Below are positions 24,005-31,742 of a DNA stretch of 36,851 bases, piece by piece (positions within the stretch are counted from its first letter, which is position 1; every line of letters begins with the position of its first letter). The notes under the pieces were generated by a model. That model searched no databases. It was given only the letters and a program-made list of their open reading frames with translations, and was not told where the DNA came from. The DNA lies in the NCBI RefSeq assembly GCF_947654275.1, contig NZ_CANTJS010000030.1, positions 1 to 36,851 on the forward strand, given 5' to 3'. Made by a program: the position numbers and the translations under genes. This stretch comes from an uncultured Oscillibacter sp. GTDB lineage: Bacteria; Bacillota; Clostridia; Oscillospirales; Oscillospiraceae.

Positions 24005-25020
24005 TGGAAAAGCTGAAAATCGGCGTAGTGGGCCTGGGCCGTCTGGGAAAGGTCCACGCCCAGAACATCCGCTATAAGATTCCCGGTGCAGAGCTGACGG
24101 CGGCCTGCTCCATCGTCCCCGCCGAGCTGGAATATGCCAAAACCGAGCTGGGCGTTACCGACGTCTACACGGATTACAAGGAGATGCTGGCGAAAGCCGA
24201 CATCGACGCAGTGGTGATTGTTACCACCTCCAGCGAGCACTGCTGGCAGATTGAGGCCGCCCTGGACGCCGGAAAGCATGTCTTCTCCGAGAAGCCTCTG
24301 GGTGTGGACGTGGCCCAGTGCAAGCAGGCGGAGGCCGCCGTGGAGCGCCACCCGGAACTGACCTTTATGCTGGGCTTCATGCGGCGTTATGACAAGTCCT
24401 ATTCCTATGCCAAGCAGAAGATTGAGGAGGGGGCCATCGGTACGCCCTATCTGGTGAAGGCCACCGGCATCGACCCGGAGGCGTTCGTGGACGGGGCCAT
24501 CCGGTTTGCCAAGACCTCCGGCGGCATCTTCCTGGACATGGCGATTCACGACATTGACCTGATGCGCTGGTTCCTGGGCTGCGAGGCCACAGAGGTCTAC
24601 GCCATGGGCTCCACCTTTAAGCATCCGGAGTTCAAAGACGCCGGGGACGACGAGACCGGCGTGGCGGTCTACAAGTTTGAAAACGGCGCTATGGGCATGA
24701 TCCATGTGGGCCGGACGGCTCCTTACGGCTACCATGTGGAGACGGAGATCGTGGGCACCGAGGGCACCATCCGCATCTCCGCCGTCCCGGAGAAGAATCA
24801 GGCCCGGCTGTACAACAGCAACGGCGTGTGCGCCGAGTGCGTGGGCTCCTTCCCGGAGCGGTTTGAGGAGGCCTATCTCATCGAGGTTCAGGAGTTCGTG
24901 GACTGCGTGCTCCAGAACAAGGCCCCCGGCGTCAGCGTCTACGACGGGACCAAGTCCACGGCGATTGGCTACGCCACCACCGAGGCGTGGAAGACCGGAA
25001 AAATCGTGACAATCCAATAA
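24004..25020 (+). CDS. iolG: Gfo/Idh/MocA oxidoreductase, probable inositol 2-dehydrogenase
   Basis: 338 residues. The N-terminal Rossmann fold has GVVGLGRLGKVHAQN, and the cofactor-linked EKP motif SEKPLGV has Lys97. The substrate domain has GGIFLDMAIHDIDLMRW with Asp178 and His182, matching the Lys-Asp-His triad of inositol dehydrogenases. The product would be scyllo-inosose. TAATG overlap with the permease gene shows it is co-transcribed. Other family members oxidise glucose, galactose or streptamine precursors, so the substrate is likely but not certain. No other iol genes are present. Confidence 0.8.
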   Translation: MEKLKIGVVGLGRLGKVHAQNIRYKIPGAELTAACSIVPAELEYAKTELGVTDVYTDYKEMLAKADIDAVVIVTTSSEHCWQIEAALDAGKHVFSEKPLGVDVAQCKQAEAAVERHPELTFMLGFMRRYDKSYSYAKQKIEEGAIGTPYLVKATGIDPEAFVDGAIRFAKTSGGIFLDMAIHDIDLMRWFLGCEATEVYAMGSTFKHPEFKDAGDDETGVAVYKFENGAMGMIHVGRTAPYGYHVETEIVGTEGTIRISAVPEKNQARLYNSNGVCAECVGSFPERFEEAYLIEVQEFVDCVLQNKAPGVSVYDGTKSTAIGYATTEAWKTGKIVTIQ

Positions 25021-25030
25021 GCGGCGAAAG

Positions 25031-25063
25031 AAAAGAGTGCGGAGGCAGTCTCCGCACTCTTTT
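25031..25063 (+). terminator. Intrinsic terminator of the sugar ABC operon
   Basis: AAAAGAGTGCGGA (25031-25043) pairs perfectly with TCCGCACTCTTTT (25051-25063). The T-run is part of the stem. Confidence 0.9.
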
Positions 25064-25370
25064 CTTATATTGCCGGTTTTTTTGCCTGTTTGCCGGCCCG
25101 CCGTATTTTTTGCCGGCCCGACTTTTTCCCCCGCTCCGGGGAAGGGAACCGGTACGGCGCGGCAGAAATGGAAAATTTCATCAAGAGTATTTCCATTCCG
25201 CATAGGGAAAACTTAGGGAAACAGCGCAAGGCAGGAAAGGCCTGAATTGCCGTCATTCCGGCGTATTCCAGCCGGATTTCCGGGGCGCGTCCGATGGGGG
25301 ATTTGGGACGGGGTCCGCCTCGCCACCTGATGAAGTGTGTGAATGGACACACCCCGCTTTCCGGGCAAGC
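25064..25370. other. Intergenic stretch with short repeats, no gene
   Basis: Contains a direct repeat of TTTGCCGGCCCG near 25089 and 25109 and an inverted pair AATGGAAA/TTTCCATT near 25166-25197. No reading frame is supported on either strand. Confidence 0.45.
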
Positions 25371-25399
25371 TTGATTTGTTCACACTTTTGCTGTATGAT
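25371..25399 (+). promoter_or_regulatory. Promoter of the 592-residue membrane protein
   Basis: TTGATT (25371-25376), 17 bases, TATGAT (25394-25399). The start codon is 135 bases downstream. Confidence 0.7.
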
Positions 25400-25533
25400 A
25401 TCCTCTATATTCATTGAGCGTCCAGAGGGCCGGACGGTCCGCGCCTGTTCTCCGGCGTTCGCCGCGGACCGCACCGGCTCTGTCACAAGAGAGAGCGGAC
25501 AAAAGAGCAAGAGAAACAGAAAGGAGCATTTCC

Positions 25534-27312
25534 ATGCCATTTGCATTTCAGTTCGGCGGATTTGACCCCGGGAGCTTTGGAGGCGGGTTCAATCCGGAGG
25601 CCTTCCAGCAGCAGCGGGCCGCCCGTGCCCAGCGCCCCCGGAAGGCCCGCCGCGCCGTGGGTACGCCCTTCACCCGGACCCTTATCAACCTGGCGGTGAC
25701 GCTGGTGTTTGCCCTGGCCTATTTCTATCTGGAGCTGCCTGCCCTGAATTTCCGGGCCGAGGAATTCTATGTGTTCGTCTTCCTGGTCTGTGCGGTATAC
25801 TGCGTCTGCGCGGTTTTTACCTCCGGCTTCCAGGGAAACGGCAGCGCCAGGGACTATTTCGGCTTCGTCAAAAAGCAGTGCGCCATTCCCTTCCTGACCA
25901 CGCTTCTGCTGATTGCCGCCATTGCCCTGGGGGCCATTTCCTCCTGGGTCGTGCTTCGGGCAGGGAGCTACTCCAAGCTCCTCACTCTTCAGGCCGGGGA
26001 TTTCACCGCTGAGGTGGAGGAAATTTCCTATGACCAGATTCCCATGCTGGACAATGATTCTGCGGCCCAGCTGGGCACCCGGAAGCTGGGCGAGCTGGCG
26101 GACATGGTATCTCAGTTCGAGATTCTGCCCAGCTATACCCAGATTAACTACCAGGGCCGCCCGGTGCGGGTGACCTCCCTGCGCTACGGGGACCTCATCA
26201 AGTGGTTCACCAACCGGGGAGACGGTCTGCCCGCCTACCTCATCATTGACATGGTGAGCCAGGAGGCGGAGGTGGTCCGCCTGGAGGAGGGCATGAAGTA
26301 CACCGTTGCCGAGCACTTCGGCCGGAACCTCTACCGGCACCTCCGTTTCAATTTCCCCACCATGATGTTCGATGAGCCGGTTTTCGAGATCAATGAGGAG
26401 GGAACCCCCTATTGGGTCTGCTCCCGGATTGTAAAGACCATCGGCCTGTTTGGCGGCGTGGACGTAAAGGGCGCGGTGCTGGTGAATGCCATTACCGGCG
26501 AGAGCGAATACCATGAGCAGGTTCCCAACTGGGTGGACCGGGTCTATTCCTATGATATCATCATGCAGCAGTACGATTACTACGGCATGTATCACAACGG
26601 CTTTTTGAATTCCATCTTCGGTCAGCGGGACGTGACGGTGACCACAGAGGGCTGGAACTATATCGCCATTGACGACGACGTGTATATGTACACCGGCGTC
26701 ACCTCCGTCACCTCGGACCAGTCCAACATCGGCTTCATCCTCACCAACCAGCGGACCAAGGAGACGAAATTCTACCCCTGCGCCGGCGCAACGGAGTACT
26801 CCGCCATGGCCTCCGCTCAGAGCCAGGTCCAGCAGATGCGCTATGAGGCCACCTTCCCCCTGCTGCTGAACATCGCGGGTCAGCCCACCTATTTCATGGC
26901 CCTGAAGGGGGCGGACGGCCTGGTGAAGATGTTCGCCATGGTCAACGTCCAGCAGTATGACGTGGTTTCCACTGGGGCCACCGTGGCGGAGTGCGAGAGC
27001 AACTACCGCCAGACCCTGGCCCACCGGGGCCTCATCGCCGCGGGGGAGCAGAAGCCCGCCGCCGGAGCCGCGCAGGAGCAGGAGGGCGTCGTGGCGGAGA
27101 TTCGCAGTACGGTCATTGAGGGGAATACCCATTACTATGTCCGTATGGTCGGCTCCCTGGGCTATCTGGACTTCAGCGCCGCCGAGGTTCCCAGAGCCGT
27201 CCTGCTGGACGTGGGCGACCACATCCGTTACTCCTATATTCTGGAGGGCGTGGAGTTCCCCGAAAACGGCATCGTTCCGGCGGTGGAATTCTCCTTTGCG
27301 GGAGAGGCGTAA
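25534..27312 (+). CDS. Large membrane-anchored protein of unknown function
   Basis: 592 residues from the ATG at 25534 (AAGGAG seven bases upstream). A Gly/Phe/Gln-rich start (FGGFDPGSFGGGFNPEAFQQQ) and a basic patch precede three helices: TLINLAVTLVFALAYFYLEL, FYVFVFLVCAVYCVCAVFTS and IPFLTTLLLIAAIALGAISS. The remaining ~450 residues should face outward. They are rich in Tyr, Val and Thr with no cysteine cluster or catalytic motif that I recognise; a small separate beta domain may start after the AAGAAQEQEG linker (about 510). It is monocistronic. I do not recognise the family. Confidence 0.8.
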   Translation: MPFAFQFGGFDPGSFGGGFNPEAFQQQRAARAQRPRKARRAVGTPFTRTLINLAVTLVFALAYFYLELPALNFRAEEFYVFVFLVCAVYCVCAVFTSGFQGNGSARDYFGFVKKQCAIPFLTTLLLIAAIALGAISSWVVLRAGSYSKLLTLQAGDFTAEVEEISYDQIPMLDNDSAAQLGTRKLGELADMVSQFEILPSYTQINYQGRPVRVTSLRYGDLIKWFTNRGDGLPAYLIIDMVSQEAEVVRLEEGMKYTVAEHFGRNLYRHLRFNFPTMMFDEPVFEINEEGTPYWVCSRIVKTIGLFGGVDVKGAVLVNAITGESEYHEQVPNWVDRVYSYDIIMQQYDYYGMYHNGFLNSIFGQRDVTVTTEGWNYIAIDDDVYMYTGVTSVTSDQSNIGFILTNQRTKETKFYPCAGATEYSAMASAQSQVQQMRYEATFPLLLNIAGQPTYFMALKGADGLVKMFAMVNVQQYDVVSTGATVAECESNYRQTLAHRGLIAAGEQKPAAGAAQEQEGVVAEIRSTVIEGNTHYYVRMVGSLGYLDFSAAEVPRAVLLDVGDHIRYSYILEGVEFPENGIVPAVEFSFAGEA

Positions 27313-27326
27313 CGGCATCGGAACGC

Positions 27327-27373
27327 AAAAAAACCGGGGCGACGGCCAAACGGTCCGCCGCCCCGGTTTTTTT
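27327..27373. terminator. Bidirectional terminator
   Basis: AAAAAAACCGGGGCG (27327-27341) pairs perfectly with CGCCCCGGTTTTTTT (27359-27373). It serves the plus-strand membrane protein and the convergent degV gene. Confidence 0.92.
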
Positions 27374-27413
27374 CATTCAAGATTCAGAGTCAACTCCTGT
27401 GTACACGCGCCGC

Positions 27414-28253
27414 TTACTTCCGCAGCAGAACCACGCCCAGGGTGTTGGGTCCGCAGTGGCAGAAGATGGTGCAGCCGGCCTTGGCCTCATAGACCCGCTC
27501 AAAATGGCCGTCTTCCTCCAGAATCTCCCGGGCAATGGACGCCAGCTCGTCGCCGGGACAGGTATCCACGATAAAGGCCATATGGGTGTCCAGATCCTTC
27601 CGGTCCCGCAGCCGGTCCCGTACGTAGTCCCCCACCACTTTGGAAATGGCCCCCCGGTACTTCCGGGTCACGGACATCTTGTTGCCGATGACCTCCACGC
27701 AGGGATGGAGCTTCAACAGATTGGCCCCCAGGGCAGTGACGGCGGAACAGCGCCCGCCTTTTTTCATGTAATCCAGACGGTCCAGAACAAAACTGGTCTC
27801 CAGACGGGGAATCATATCCTCCAGCAGGCGGAGGATTTCACCCACGGATGTTCCGGCCTCTGCCGCCTCCGCGGCGGCCAGGACCAGCATGCCGTGCCCC
27901 ACCGTCAGGTTGCCGGAGTCCACCACGTAAACCTCCGGCACCTCCTCCGCCGCCAGACGGGCATTCTGGCAGCAGCAGGAAAAGCCGGAGCCGATATTGA
28001 TATGGATGACCGCGTCATATCTGGCGGTGAGGGTCCGGAAAGCCTCCTCATAATCCGCCGCGTTGACTGCGTTGGTGGTGGTGAGCTCTCCGCCGGCCTC
28101 CACATGGGCGGCAATGTCGGCGGTGCGGATGTCCACACCGTCGCGGTAGAGCTTCCCTCCCTTGACGATGCCCAGGGGAAACACGGTGATTTGATAGCGC
28201 TCCAGCAGCTGGGCCGGCAGGTCGCAGGTGCTGTCAGTGGTTATTTTAATCAT
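27414..28253 (-). CDS. degV: DegV family fatty-acid-binding protein
   Basis: 279 residues from ATG 28253, with AAGGAG well placed on the minus strand; the frame is open upstream to 28340 but lacks a ribosome site. It begins IKITTDSTCDLPAQLL, carries TTTNAVNAADYEEAF, VIHINIGSGFSCCCQNA and VYVVDSGNLTVGHGMLVLAA, and ends with the GPNTLGVVLLRK segment. DegV proteins bind fatty acids and present them to the FakA kinase for phospholipid synthesis. No fakA is nearby. It has three consecutive cysteines (SCCCQ) where many relatives have SGTYQ, an oddity close to the ligand-binding loop. Confidence 0.92.
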   Translation of the reverse strand: MIKITTDSTCDLPAQLLERYQITVFPLGIVKGGKLYRDGVDIRTADIAAHVEAGGELTTTNAVNAADYEEAFRTLTARYDAVIHINIGSGFSCCCQNARLAAEEVPEVYVVDSGNLTVGHGMLVLAAAEAAEAGTSVGEILRLLEDMIPRLETSFVLDRLDYMKKGGRCSAVTALGANLLKLHPCVEVIGNKMSVTRKYRGAISKVVGDYVRDRLRDRKDLDTHMAFIVDTCPGDELASIAREILEEDGHFERVYEAKAGCTIFCHCGPNTLGVVLLRK

Positions 28254-28330
28254 GAAGCGGCTCCTTATATCGTTCATAGTATCGGTTCCATCTGTGCCCG
28301 CCGCCAGGGGTTCCCCAGGCAGACGCAGAC

Positions 28331-28359
28331 ATTGTACCACAGGGCCGCGCCGATTTCCA
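28331..28359 (-). promoter_or_regulatory. Promoter of degV
   Basis: On the minus strand TGGAAA (28359-28354), 17 bases, TACAAT (28336-28331). Confidence 0.55.
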
Positions 28360-28419
28360 TAGGGAATTCTGTCAAAAAACCGCTAAAATTACGAAATCCA
28401 AGGCGCTTCCATCAAGCCT

Positions 28420-29793
28420 TCACCCATCCAGCCGCACCAGGGGCAGGCCCCGGGCGTCGGCGGGGTCATGGGTGACCAGCAGCACGGGCTTTCTCTCCGC
28501 CGCCTGCCGGATGAGAGCCATGCACCGGGCCCGCAGGGCCCCGTCCAGACCGGTAAAGGGTTCGTCCAGAGCCAGGGCGCCGGAGGGGGCCAGCAGGGCC
28601 CTGGCCAGGGCCAGACGGCGGCGCATGCCGCCGGACCAGAGCCGGACGGGCCGGGGGTCCTCCAGGTCCAGCCCCAGGTCCGCCAGCAGAGCCGCCGCAG
28701 AGCCATCCAGAGCTGCGCCCAGGGCAAAACGGAGATTTCCGGCGGCGGTGAGGTCCTCCAGCAGTCTGTCCTCCTGGAATACGGCGGCCCAGCGGCACTG
28801 AGCCGGGGCCGGCGTGATGACGCCGCCCTCCGGCGGTTCCAGCCCTGTGAGAAGCCGAAGCAGCGTGGTCTTTCCCGCCCCGGAGGGGGCCATCACGCAG
28901 GTGATGCCCGGCCCGGCGGTGAAGCTGAGGTCTTTCAGCACCGTCCTTCCGCCGTAGGATTTGGAAAGACCCTCGGCGTGGATGACCGTTGGAGGGACGC
29001 CGCTTCGGGGCCGTACCGCCCTCCCGCCCGGGGCGCGGCGCAGCAGTCCGGCCAGAGCGTCCGTCAGGGCCAGAAACAGCCGTTCAAACAGAACGGAGAG
29101 CGCCACAATGACAATGGTCCAGGCGAAGAGGTCCGGCGTCTGCAAATAGACCTTAGCCATGTACAGCCGTTCTCCGATGGTGCCCGGCGGCAGGCCGATG
29201 ACCTCCGCCGCCGCCCCGGCCTTCCAGCAGAGCCCCAGGGCCAGGGAGGCGGAGGCCCGGAAATAGGGGAGGACCTGGGGCAGGTCCAGCCCCAGCAGGC
29301 GGCGGAGGAAGGGCACCCGGAAGAGCCGGGCCATCTCCTGAAGCCTGGGGTCCCGCTGGCGGAGGCCCTCCAGGACGTTGAGATACACCGGGGGGAACAC
29401 CATCAGGCCGGAGATGAATAGAGGCAGCGTCCGGGCGTCCAGCCACACCAGGGCCAGAATGATAAAGGAGGCGGCGGGCACCGTCTTCGCCGCCGCCACG
29501 GCGGGGGCCAGCAGCTCCCCCAGCCATTTCCGGTTTTCCGCCAGGACGGCCAGGAGCACCGCCAGCAGGCAGGCCAGCAGAAATCCGCCGATGATGCTCC
29601 CGGCGGAGCGGCATACCGCCCGCCAAAAGCCCCCCTGGGGCAGCAGCTCCCACAGCTGGCACAGCACGCGGAGGGGAGAGGCCAGCAGCAGCGCCCCATG
29701 AGGATACGCCGCCGCCAGGGCCATGCTTCCCGCCTGCCAGACTAGCAGCCAGAAGAGGACAGGCCGGAGCTTACGCGCCATAGTAGAAGCCAT
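28420..29793 (-). CDS. Fused ABC permease-ATPase of the nitrate/sulfonate/HMP importer type
   Basis: 457 residues joining two subunits that are normally separate. Residues 1-250 form a binding-protein-dependent permease with about six helices and an EAA-like loop (EMARLFRVPFLRRLLGLDLPQ). A 20-residue linker, RRAPGGRAVRPRSGVPP, leads to an ATPase (270-457) with Walker A APSGAGKT (302-309), Q-loop Gln340, signature WSGGM (386-390), Walker B ALALDE (406-411) and switch His442. The ATPase lacks any C-terminal extension. The start overlaps the binding-protein gene by 23 bases (or 11, if the ATG at 29781 is used). The frame is intact throughout, so this is a real fusion and not a sequencing join as far as can be seen. 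Substrate unknown. Confidence 0.88.
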   Translation of the reverse strand: MASTMARKLRPVLFWLLVWQAGSMALAAAYPHGALLLASPLRVLCQLWELLPQGGFWRAVCRSAGSIIGGFLLACLLAVLLAVLAENRKWLGELLAPAVAAAKTVPAASFIILALVWLDARTLPLFISGLMVFPPVYLNVLEGLRQRDPRLQEMARLFRVPFLRRLLGLDLPQVLPYFRASASLALGLCWKAGAAAEVIGLPPGTIGERLYMAKVYLQTPDLFAWTIVIVALSVLFERLFLALTDALAGLLRRAPGGRAVRPRSGVPPTVIHAEGLSKSYGGRTVLKDLSFTAGPGITCVMAPSGAGKTTLLRLLTGLEPPEGGVITPAPAQCRWAAVFQEDRLLEDLTAAGNLRFALGAALDGSAAALLADLGLDLEDPRPVRLWSGGMRRRLALARALLAPSGALALDEPFTGLDGALRARCMALIRQAAERKPVLLVTHDPADARGLPLVRLDG

Positions 29794-30829
29794 CCCCGGG
29801 CAGCGCGCCGCCCACGGACTCCGGGTTTGCCTCCGCCAGGACCTCCAGATAGCCCGAGAGCTTTGTTTTCATCTCCGCCCCGGTGAGACAGACGATGTTG
29901 CAGCGGGGCAGGGCCTTTTCCGCCACGGCGGCGCTTTCGATGATGCCGTTTTGGACCACCAGCTCCGCCGCCCCGGCGGTGTTCTCATTGACCCAGTCCA
30001 CAGACCTGGCATACTCGATCAGAAATTCCTCCATCAGTTCCGGGTGCGCCTCCGCGTAGTCCCGCCGGGCCACGGCCACGCCGGTAATCATGGCGGAGCC
30101 GTTGCCCAGGGCGTCCCACTCCTCCGTCAGGTCCAGAGCCACCCGCAGGTTCTCCAGTTTCCCCTGGGCCGCGGTAACGAAGGGCTGGGGCAGCAGGGCG
30201 ATATCCGCCGTTCCCGCCGCCAGGGCGGCCACGCACTCGGCGTGCTCGCTCTTCCACTCCACCGTCACGTCCCCGTCCAGGTCCAGGCCGTTCTGCTCCA
30301 GGAGGTAGCGGAGGCCAAACTCCGGCGTGGACCCCTTTCCAGCGGCCACGAGGGTTTTTCCCTTCAAATCCGATACGGACTGTATTGTTTCACTGTTATT
30401 CTCCACAATGTAGAGGACTCCCAGGGTGTTCACCGCCAGGGTGACGACCTGCCCCTGGGTTTTATTGTACAGCACCGCCGCCAGATTGGCGGGGACGCAG
30501 ATGATGTCCAGCTCTCCCTTGATGAGTCTGGGGGTCAGCTCGTCGGCGGAGCCCGCCAGCTGGAAATACCACTGATTGGTGGAGTCCAGCACCTGCTTCC
30601 GCTCCATCATTTTCACCATGCCCATGGCGGTGGGCCCCTTCAGTGCCCCGATCAGAAGGGGAAAATCCTCGTGCATCTCATCCGGGGTGAAGTCCGGGGC
30701 AGGCGGGGCCGTCTGGCTTCCCGGCTCCGGGGCGGAGCCGCCGGAGCTCTCGGCGGGGCTGCCGCCGCAGGCGGTCAGGGTCAGCAGCAGGGCCAGGGCA
30801 AGGGCTAAGGTCTTCAAGGCTTTCATCAT
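29771..30829 (-). CDS. NMT1/SsuA-like ABC substrate-binding lipoprotein
   Basis: 352 residues from ATG 30829 (GGAGGAAACG upstream). A lipoprotein signal ending LLTLTAC is followed by a Pro/Ser/Gly-rich linker and a type II binding fold. Visible blocks are LLIGALKGPTAMGMVKMM, ELTPRLIKGELDIICVPANLA, SDLKGKTLVAAGKGSTPEFG, KSEHAECVAALAAGTADIALL and PELMEEFLIEYARSVDWV. The pattern fits SsuA/NMT1-type receptors for sulfonates, nitrate, HMP or similar small ligands. It precedes and overlaps the fused permease-ATPase and follows the TM1266-like regulator by 58 bases. Confidence 0.88.
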   Translation of the reverse strand: MMKALKTLALALALLLTLTACGGSPAESSGGSAPEPGSQTAPPAPDFTPDEMHEDFPLLIGALKGPTAMGMVKMMERKQVLDSTNQWYFQLAGSADELTPRLIKGELDIICVPANLAAVLYNKTQGQVVTLAVNTLGVLYIVENNSETIQSVSDLKGKTLVAAGKGSTPEFGLRYLLEQNGLDLDGDVTVEWKSEHAECVAALAAGTADIALLPQPFVTAAQGKLENLRVALDLTEEWDALGNGSAMITGVAVARRDYAEAHPELMEEFLIEYARSVDWVNENTAGAAELVVQNGIIESAAVAEKALPRCNIVCLTGAEMKTKLSGYLEVLAEANPESVGGALPGDGFYYGA

Positions 30830-30887
30830 CGTTTCCTCCAAATTGCTGATTCTTTTCTGTGGGGGCCGGACCGTTTTCCGCAGGGGG

Positions 30888-31145
30888 TCAGGTTCCCTCG
30901 GGGGCGTAGACTGTTTTGGCCGTTACGCCCTCCAGCCGTCCGATTTTTCCGGACAGGGCTGAGATGGCGTCCGCCGGGGCGTCCAGGGCCACGCTGATGA
31001 GGCGGATGCCCCGCTCCCGGCAGGGGACGCCCATCCGGCTCAGAACGCAGTCCTCATATTGGTGCAGCAGCTGGTTCAGCGCCGCCACCGAGGCGGGCTC
31101 CCGTACGATGACCGTCAGCACGGCCACCCGGTTGGATACTTCCAT
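30888..31145 (-). CDS. TM1266-family putative iron-only hydrogenase system regulator
   Basis: 85 residues of ferredoxin-like ACT/NikR-C type: VSNRVAVLTVIVREPASVAA, LNQLLHQYEDCVLSRMGVPC, IRLISVALDAPADAISALSG and KIGRLEGVTAKTVYAPEG. The spacing of RMGVP, the I-ALSGKIGRL-GV helix and the terminal strand are those of the TM1266 family, usually found beside the [FeFe]-hydrogenase maturases HydE, HydF and HydG. Here it is instead the first gene of an importer operon. It lacks a DNA-binding domain. AAAGGAGG precedes the ATG on the minus strand. Confidence 0.85.
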   Translation of the reverse strand: MEVSNRVAVLTVIVREPASVAALNQLLHQYEDCVLSRMGVPCRERGIRLISVALDAPADAISALSGKIGRLEGVTAKTVYAPEGT

Positions 31146-31447
31146 AGTCAGTTTACCCTCCTTTCCGGTGAGGAATTAGAAATGAAATGATGGACTGATG
31201 TCCTGTGCGCCTGCCGGGATTGGTTCGGCAGGGCAAAAACAAAAACCTCCGCCGGCCGGCAGAGGCAAAGCCCGCGGGTGTCCGCGGGATACTTCAAGTC
31301 TGTGCGGCCTCTTGCGGCGCGGGTCCCGAAGGGGGAGCCTGACCGGCAGAGCGACGGCGCTGCTGAGCCCGTCAGGCGCGGTCCGCCGGTCAGATGGTCA
31401 AAACCTCTTCCCGGAGACGGCCGCCTGAGCGGTGTGCGCTGGTAAGC
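31146..31447 (-). promoter_or_regulatory. Long structured leader with attenuator, candidate riboswitch
   Basis: About 300 bases separate the predicted start site (near 31447) from the TM1266-like gene. On the minus strand the RNA folds as CTGACCGGC/GCCGGTCAG (9 pairs enclosing a smaller stem), CCCGCGG-ACAC-CCGCGGG, and then an intrinsic terminator (31241-31265). GCCGCAAGAGG (31318-31308) can pair with the terminator's 5' arm CCTCTGCCGGC at 9 of 11 positions, forming an antiterminator. No known riboswitch consensus was recognised. Confidence 0.6.
31241..31265 (-). terminator. Attenuator terminator in the leader
   Basis: On the minus strand CCTCTGCCGG pairs with CCGGCGGAGG (31265-31246, one mismatch), followed by TTTTTGTTTTT. 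It lies about 95 bases before the first start codon, so it must be bypassed for expression. Confidence 0.8.
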
Positions 31448-31453
31448 AATCAT

Positions 31454-31483
31454 AGTGTACCATCATGGTTGTGGTTTCGTCAA
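31454..31483 (-). promoter_or_regulatory. Promoter of the TM1266-importer operon
   Basis: On the minus strand TTGACG (31483-31478), 18 bases, TACACT (31459-31454). Confidence 0.7.
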
Positions 31484-31560
31484 GCAAACCCCTCCTATTT
31501 TGTGCAGAACACCTGAATTCAAACAACAAATTGTCTGATTTCCCCAAAAAATATCGGTTT

Positions 31561-31580
31561 GTTATCAGAAAAATCGTGAA
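31561..31580. promoter_or_regulatory. Predicted LysR box upstream of nhaC
   Basis: GTTATCAGAAAAATCGTGAA matches the site at 34427-34446 at 17 of 20 positions. Its centre is about 67 bases before the predicted nhaC start site, the usual place of a LysR-type recognition site. Confidence 0.6.
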
Positions 31581-31600
31581 TCCATTCCGTAAAATGGCTA

Positions 31601-31630
31601 TTAACAGACTGTTCAAAAATATGATATAAT
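31601..31630 (+). promoter_or_regulatory. Promoter of nhaC
   Basis: TTAACA (31601-31606), 18 bases, TATAAT (31625-31630). Confidence 0.75.
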
Positions 31631-31742
31631 TTGAACAAGAGTGCGGGAGACTCTTAGCGGAAAAATGTGCAATAAGACGAGGAAGCGCACCCATCGAAGC
31701 ATCTAAGAGCAAAAAGGCAGAAAAGAAGAAAAGGAGAAGAAT

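Noticed and set aside
31146..31447. TPP riboswitch or T-box in the TM1266 leader
   Set aside because: The CUGAGA and ACCUGAUCUGG elements of TPP switches and the AGGGUGGUACCGCG box of T-boxes are absent. Fragments such as CAGGCTC resemble SAH switches only by a few bases.
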